From assembly GCA_016719605.1 (NCBI GenBank), contig JADJYW010000008.1, positions 186,001 to 250,000 on the forward strand: a stretch of 64,000 bases of DNA, in the 5' to 3' direction. This stretch comes from Lewinellaceae bacterium. Lineage in GTDB: Bacteria; Bacteroidota; Bacteroidia; Chitinophagales; Saprospiraceae. The notes beneath the pieces were generated by a model, which saw only the letters and a program-made list of their open reading frames with translations, did no database searches and was not told the origin of the DNA. Positions 60,915-64,000 of this stretch are shown here, piece by piece (within the stretch, counting starts at the first letter, position 1; each line of letters begins with the position of its first letter). The position numbers and the translations under genes are program-made.

Positions 60915-62228
60915 CTATTTCAGCGCTTCAAAGAGCCAGTTGGCTAATGCTTGTCGGTTGCTGGGAATCACGAGGCGCTGCTGGTCCCAGTCGTTGCGGA
61001 TATTGCCCAGTTCCACATAGACAGCCACCGGTGCGGTGGTTTCCCGCAGGGTGAACAACCCGCGGGCGCTGACGGTGCCGTTGTAGCGTTTTTGCGAACG
61101 CACCCGGGTGTATTTCTGGAGAAACGTTTTGTGCATTTTCAGGGCCAGATTTTTGCTGGGTTCGCTTTCGGGGCGGTAGTAAAAAAACACGTCCGTTTCC
61201 TTGTGCTGATGCCGGGAGTCTACATGGATTTCTATGATGGTTTGGTCTTTCACACCTGCTTTTTTGTGTATTTCGGTGAGTTCGTTGATGAGCGTGGTGC
61301 GCTGGCCAAGGCGCTCCTTTTGGTCGAGCGGGATGGTCAGGTCGCCCCAGACGGTTTCATCCTTGTCGCACTTGAGGTAGGCATCGTCGCGGATGCCGTC
61401 GTTGTCGTCGCGTACAATCATGTAGGCCGTGGCGCCGTGGCTGATGAGCAGGCGGATGAGGCGGAGGGACACGTCGTAGGCGTACTCGTCTTCGCACAGC
61501 GTATGGCCGGCGCGTTTGCCCTCGGCGCCGCCGTCGGGGCCGCCGTGTCCACTGATTACATAAAAAACCTTGCCCTTCAGTTTTTGGCTGAGCAGCGGCG
61601 TTTTTTTGTATTTTTTTCCAAAAATCGGGAATACCCGGTTGCTCTCGCCTGCCGTCGGCTCGTGGAGCCGGATAGCAGTATTCACCTGCGAAACGGCCGA
61701 CGCCTCGACGGCCTCTGCGATGGTGGCTTCTTCCTGGCAGTTGAGCGCGTGCCAGGGCACCCATAGAATCTTGTCGTCTATAAAATCGCGTGTGCGCAGC
61801 CCCTTTTCCCGGGCAGCCTTGTTGAATTCGGCTATGCGCGTGGCTACTTGCCAGCTTTCGATGCCGAGTGTGGAGCGGATGGTCTTGCCGTCGTACGCCA
61901 CCACTTGTATCGGGATTTTGTACACGGCCTTGGCTTTCAGGCGGTAGTCTTCTTTCAGGCCATTTATTTTGAAAAACTCCGTGGCGTTGCAGGAGTACGC
62001 ATCGAGACCAAAACGAACCAACAGCGTCGGGACGGTTTCGCCGGGTTTCGCCGTTGTTTGCAGGTACTCGGGTGCCGGTTTGGCCGGTTTGGCTGTTGCG
62101 GACCGGATAGAGGTTGCTTTTTGGCCGGACAAGAGTGCGGGCACGCACAACAGGAACAGGGCCGCGAAGGGCGCACGCAGCAAGTGCGCAGGGCAAAAAA
62201 GCCTGATTTCGGATGGGAGGTGACGCAT
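60915..62228 (-). CDS. N-acetylmuramoyl-L-alanine amidase (Amidase_3) with LysM-like region
   Basis: 437 residues from the ATG at 62228, where a signal peptide (CPAHLLRAPFAALFLLCVPA) begins. Residues about 60-160 resemble a LysM-like segment (GETVPTLLVRFGLDAYSC, YRLKAKAVYKIPI). From about 215 the amidase fold appears: VISGHGGPDGGAEG (His ligand), CEDEYAYDVSLRL (Glu), EIHVDSR (second His) and VYVELGNIRND. It cleaves the amide between MurNAc and the stem peptide in the periplasm. It is not linked to a known operon. Confidence 0.88.
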   Translation of the reverse strand: MRHLPSEIRLFCPAHLLRAPFAALFLLCVPALLSGQKATSIRSATAKPAKPAPEYLQTTAKPGETVPTLLVRFGLDAYSCNATEFFKINGLKEDYRLKAKAVYKIPIQVVAYDGKTIRSTLGIESWQVATRIAEFNKAAREKGLRTRDFIDDKILWVPWHALNCQEEATIAEAVEASAVSQVNTAIRLHEPTAGESNRVFPIFGKKYKKTPLLSQKLKGKVFYVISGHGGPDGGAEGKRAGHTLCEDEYAYDVSLRLIRLLISHGATAYMIVRDDNDGIRDDAYLKCDKDETVWGDLTIPLDQKERLGQRTTLINELTEIHKKAGVKDQTIIEIHVDSRHQHKETDVFFYYRPESEPSKNLALKMHKTFLQKYTRVRSQKRYNGTVSARGLFTLRETTAPVAVYVELGNIRNDWDQQRLVIPSNRQALANWLFEALK

Positions 62229-62340
62229 TCGGGCAAATTTGAACAAAAAAGTTTTTTGTCTTGGGCAAAGGACGGACTTTTAGCGCCCATTTGTCGCGTC
62301 GCGTCGCCTAAAGCCCAACAAAACCTGCTGCTGCACATCC

Positions 62341-62895
62341 ATGAAGAAAAAAATCCTGGAACAAAACGCTGCCTACCATCACCAGGTGGAAGCCCTTTTG
62401 AACGCCCTCGCATCCACGTCCGATGCCGTATTGAACCAAAAACCGGCCGACGGCGGCTGGTCGGCCATTCAGGTACTGCACCACCTGATCGTGTCGGAAG
62501 AGCTGTCGCTGCGCTATGTGCAAAAAAAACTGGGGTTTGAACCAACGTTGGAAAAGGCGGGCCTGGCGGAGTGGTTGCGCGCCCGTACCTTGTGGTTTTA
62601 CCTGAACATCCCGATCAAATTCAAGGCCCCGCCGATGGTGGGCCGCGAGCACTTGCCCGATTTTGCTACACTCGCCGACACCAAGGCCCGCTGGATGGAT
62701 ATCCGGCAAAAATGGGCCGCCTACATCGGGCAGATGCCGTCCGACATGGCGGAAAAGGCCGTCTACCGGCATCCGTTGGCCGGCCGGCTGAGCTGGTCGG
62801 GCATGCTCACCTTTTTTCGCTGCCACTTCGAGCGGCATTTGAAACAAATCCGGCGGACACTCCGCCACATCGCTACGGGCAATCCACTTCTGAAC
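62341..62895 (+). CDS. DinB-like protein
   Basis: 185 codons from the ATG at 62341, with a DinB-type four-helix fold: GGWSAIQVLHHLIVSEELS and, near the end, HFERHLKQI as the histidine metal site. No stop codon separates it from the signal peptide of the next gene; the frame runs straight on. A one-base shift just upstream of 62896 would supply TGA (CTTC-TGA), so the DinB stop is probably hidden by an indel. Divergent from the amidase gene. Function in most members is unknown, perhaps a thiol-dependent transferase. Confidence 0.6.
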
Positions 62896-64000
62896 ATGAA
62901 CAAACTTACGCTGCTGCTTTTCCTGCTCCTTCCTGCTGCGCTGCAAGCCCAGGTCGAACCCGACAAAAATGACCTCGCGCCCTGTGGCACCGTGTCGCAC
63001 ATTGACGACTGGCTGAAAAAATACCTGACCGCACCGCATGCTTTCCCGGAAAGTACCGACACCCTTTGGACCGGTTTGCAAATACACCTGCTGGCCAACG
63101 ACAACGGTACCGGGCGTTTCGGGCCGGATCGAATGCTGGATGCGTTTCATCGCCTGAACGAGGATTTTGGCCCCTCGGGCATCCGGTTTTATTTCAAAAA
63201 CGACTGGAACCTGATCAATAACTCCGCGTGGTTTCAGCATGACTCCCTGGTGCAGGGCATCGCCATGATGTTTGCCAATAACGTGCCGGATGTACTGAAC
63301 ACATACTTCGTGGTAAAGGCAGCGGGCAATTGTGCCTACAACCTGCCCTACGCCGGAGTGGCCACCACGCACAGCTGCACCGGCCCCAATGACCACACCT
63401 GGACCCACGAAATTGGGCATGCCCTGTCTATCCAGCACCCCTTTATCGGCTGGGAAGGAAAAATATACATCATCGGCAACCCGACACCCGATACCCTCAC
63501 CTACGATTACACCCATTTTCACAGCACACCCGATACCATCGTGCCCGCACCCTTGGACACGGCGCTCGTGGAATATGTGGACGGCAGCAACTGCGGTATC
63601 GCCGCCGACCGCATTTGCGACACCGGCCCCGACTACCTGAGCTATCGCTGGGCCTGCAACGCCCAGGGTCTCAGCAATGTGCAGCAAAAAGACCCCGCCG
63701 GCGCTACCTTTTACTCCGATGGTACGCTGTTCATGTCCTACTCCACCGACAACTGCCAGAACCGCTTTTCTGCACAGCAAACCCAGATTATGCGGGCCAA
63801 ACTGCTGACCGACAAGGCGGCCTGGCTTGCTCCGCAGGCGCCCGCGCCTGTCGTCACCGCCGCCTCCCAGTTGCTGTCGCCCATCAACAATACTCCTGCC
63901 CCGACTATGGGCGCCCAACTGCGGTGGGCCTCCGTGCCCGGCGCTACGCACTACCTGGTGCAGGTGTCCAAAGTATCCAGCTACTCGGCCAAGGATTTTG
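62896..64000 (+). CDS. Secreted M43-like (pappalysin/cytophagalysin) metalloprotease, partial
   Basis: Starts at ATG 62896 with signal peptide MNKLTLLLFLLLPAALQAQ and runs past the right edge (368 codons visible). The zinc motif is HEIGHALSIQHPF, where the usual metzincin HExxHxxGxxH has Ser for Gly. The Met-turn follows as LFMSYSTDNCQNRFS. A cysteine pattern and NCGIAADRICDTGPDY fit the family. A Fn3-like or Ig-like domain begins near 63860. Expected to be exported; whether a T9SS signal is present cannot be known. The upstream DinB-like frame is continuous with it. Confidence 0.75.
   Translation, partial: MNKLTLLLFLLLPAALQAQVEPDKNDLAPCGTVSHIDDWLKKYLTAPHAFPESTDTLWTGLQIHLLANDNGTGRFGPDRMLDAFHRLNEDFGPSGIRFYFKNDWNLINNSAWFQHDSLVQGIAMMFANNVPDVLNTYFVVKAAGNCAYNLPYAGVATTHSCTGPNDHTWTHEIGHALSIQHPFIGWEGKIYIIGNPTPDTLTYDYTHFHSTPDTIVPAPLDTALVEYVDGSNCGIAADRICDTGPDYLSYRWACNAQGLSNVQQKDPAGATFYSDGTLFMSYSTDNCQNRFSAQQTQIMRAKLLTDKAAWLAPQAPAPVVTAASQLLSPINNTPAPTMGAQLRWASVPGATHYLVQVSKVSSYSAKDF

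Overview
The window is from a member of the Bacteroidota, most likely the Saprospiria/Chitinophagia side of the phylum. The evidence is a giant secreted protein with SprB-like repeats and a type IX secretion C-terminal domain, promoters of the TAnnTTTG type, no recognisable Shine-Dalgarno sites, many secreted metalloproteases, and a GC content that looks high for the phylum. There is no tRNA, rRNA, CRISPR array, transposase or phage capsid/terminase gene. Family names come from reading motifs and gene order by eye; no searches were run.

Layout. 1-7421: the start of a tatD gene, a 1578-residue cell-surface protein, and two nucleotide-sugar genes (rfbB, UDP-glucuronate decarboxylase) on the minus strand. 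7422-8053: a 632-base AT-rich gap. 8054-35928: a complete-looking extracellular contractile injection system (eCIS) on the plus strand. In order it has a DUF4255 cap protein, a second cap-position protein, one sheath, two gp19-type tube proteins, a DUF5908 mini-protein, a LysM baseplate protein, a VgrG-like spike, a PAAR tip, a gp25 protein, a very large baseplate J protein, a second large baseplate protein, a repeat-rich fibre-like protein, a tape-measure protein, a lipoprotein, two unknowns, a truncated DUF4157 stub, an AT-rich DUF4157 protein plus lipoprotein cassette, and the AAA+ ATPase. 35961-40988: two copies (one frameshifted) of a membrane protein flanking a catalytically dead subtilisin-like protein and a possible cell-wall enzyme. 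41155-43547: NAD synthetase and a Uma2 protein. 43592-50647: four tandem secreted HExxH proteins; three end in an FGE/C-type-lectin-like domain whose last ~40 codons differ strongly and mostly at NNC-type codons, resembling variable regions of diversity-generating retroelements. 50836-55091: a membrane protein with a possible effector-associated domain, a cytochrome c, a HerA-like ATPase and an S41-like protein. 55355-59311: a huge YadA-head-like/S74 secreted protein. 59386-62228 (minus): cytidine deaminase, a secreted unknown and an N-acetylmuramoyl-alanine amidase. 62341-end: a DinB-like protein and an M43-like secreted metalloprotease that runs off the window.

How it works together (inference). 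The sheath, tube, spike and baseplate proteins would build a phage-tail-like particle. The ATPase is expected to act in assembly or maturation, the tape measure sets length, the fibre-like protein is the best candidate for target binding, and the DUF4157 proteins and the 326-residue unknown are cargo candidates. The AT-rich DUF4157 cassette looks swapped in behind the remnant of an older DUF4157 gene.

Two themes recur. First, the gaps between genes hold long near-perfect palindromes and short A-rich or pyrimidine-rich tandem repeats (CTCAAAA, AACCTTCY, AATCGA-type) that abut start codons. Second, several genes carry single-base indels, mostly in homopolymers. These may be assembly errors, phase-variable sites or real decay.
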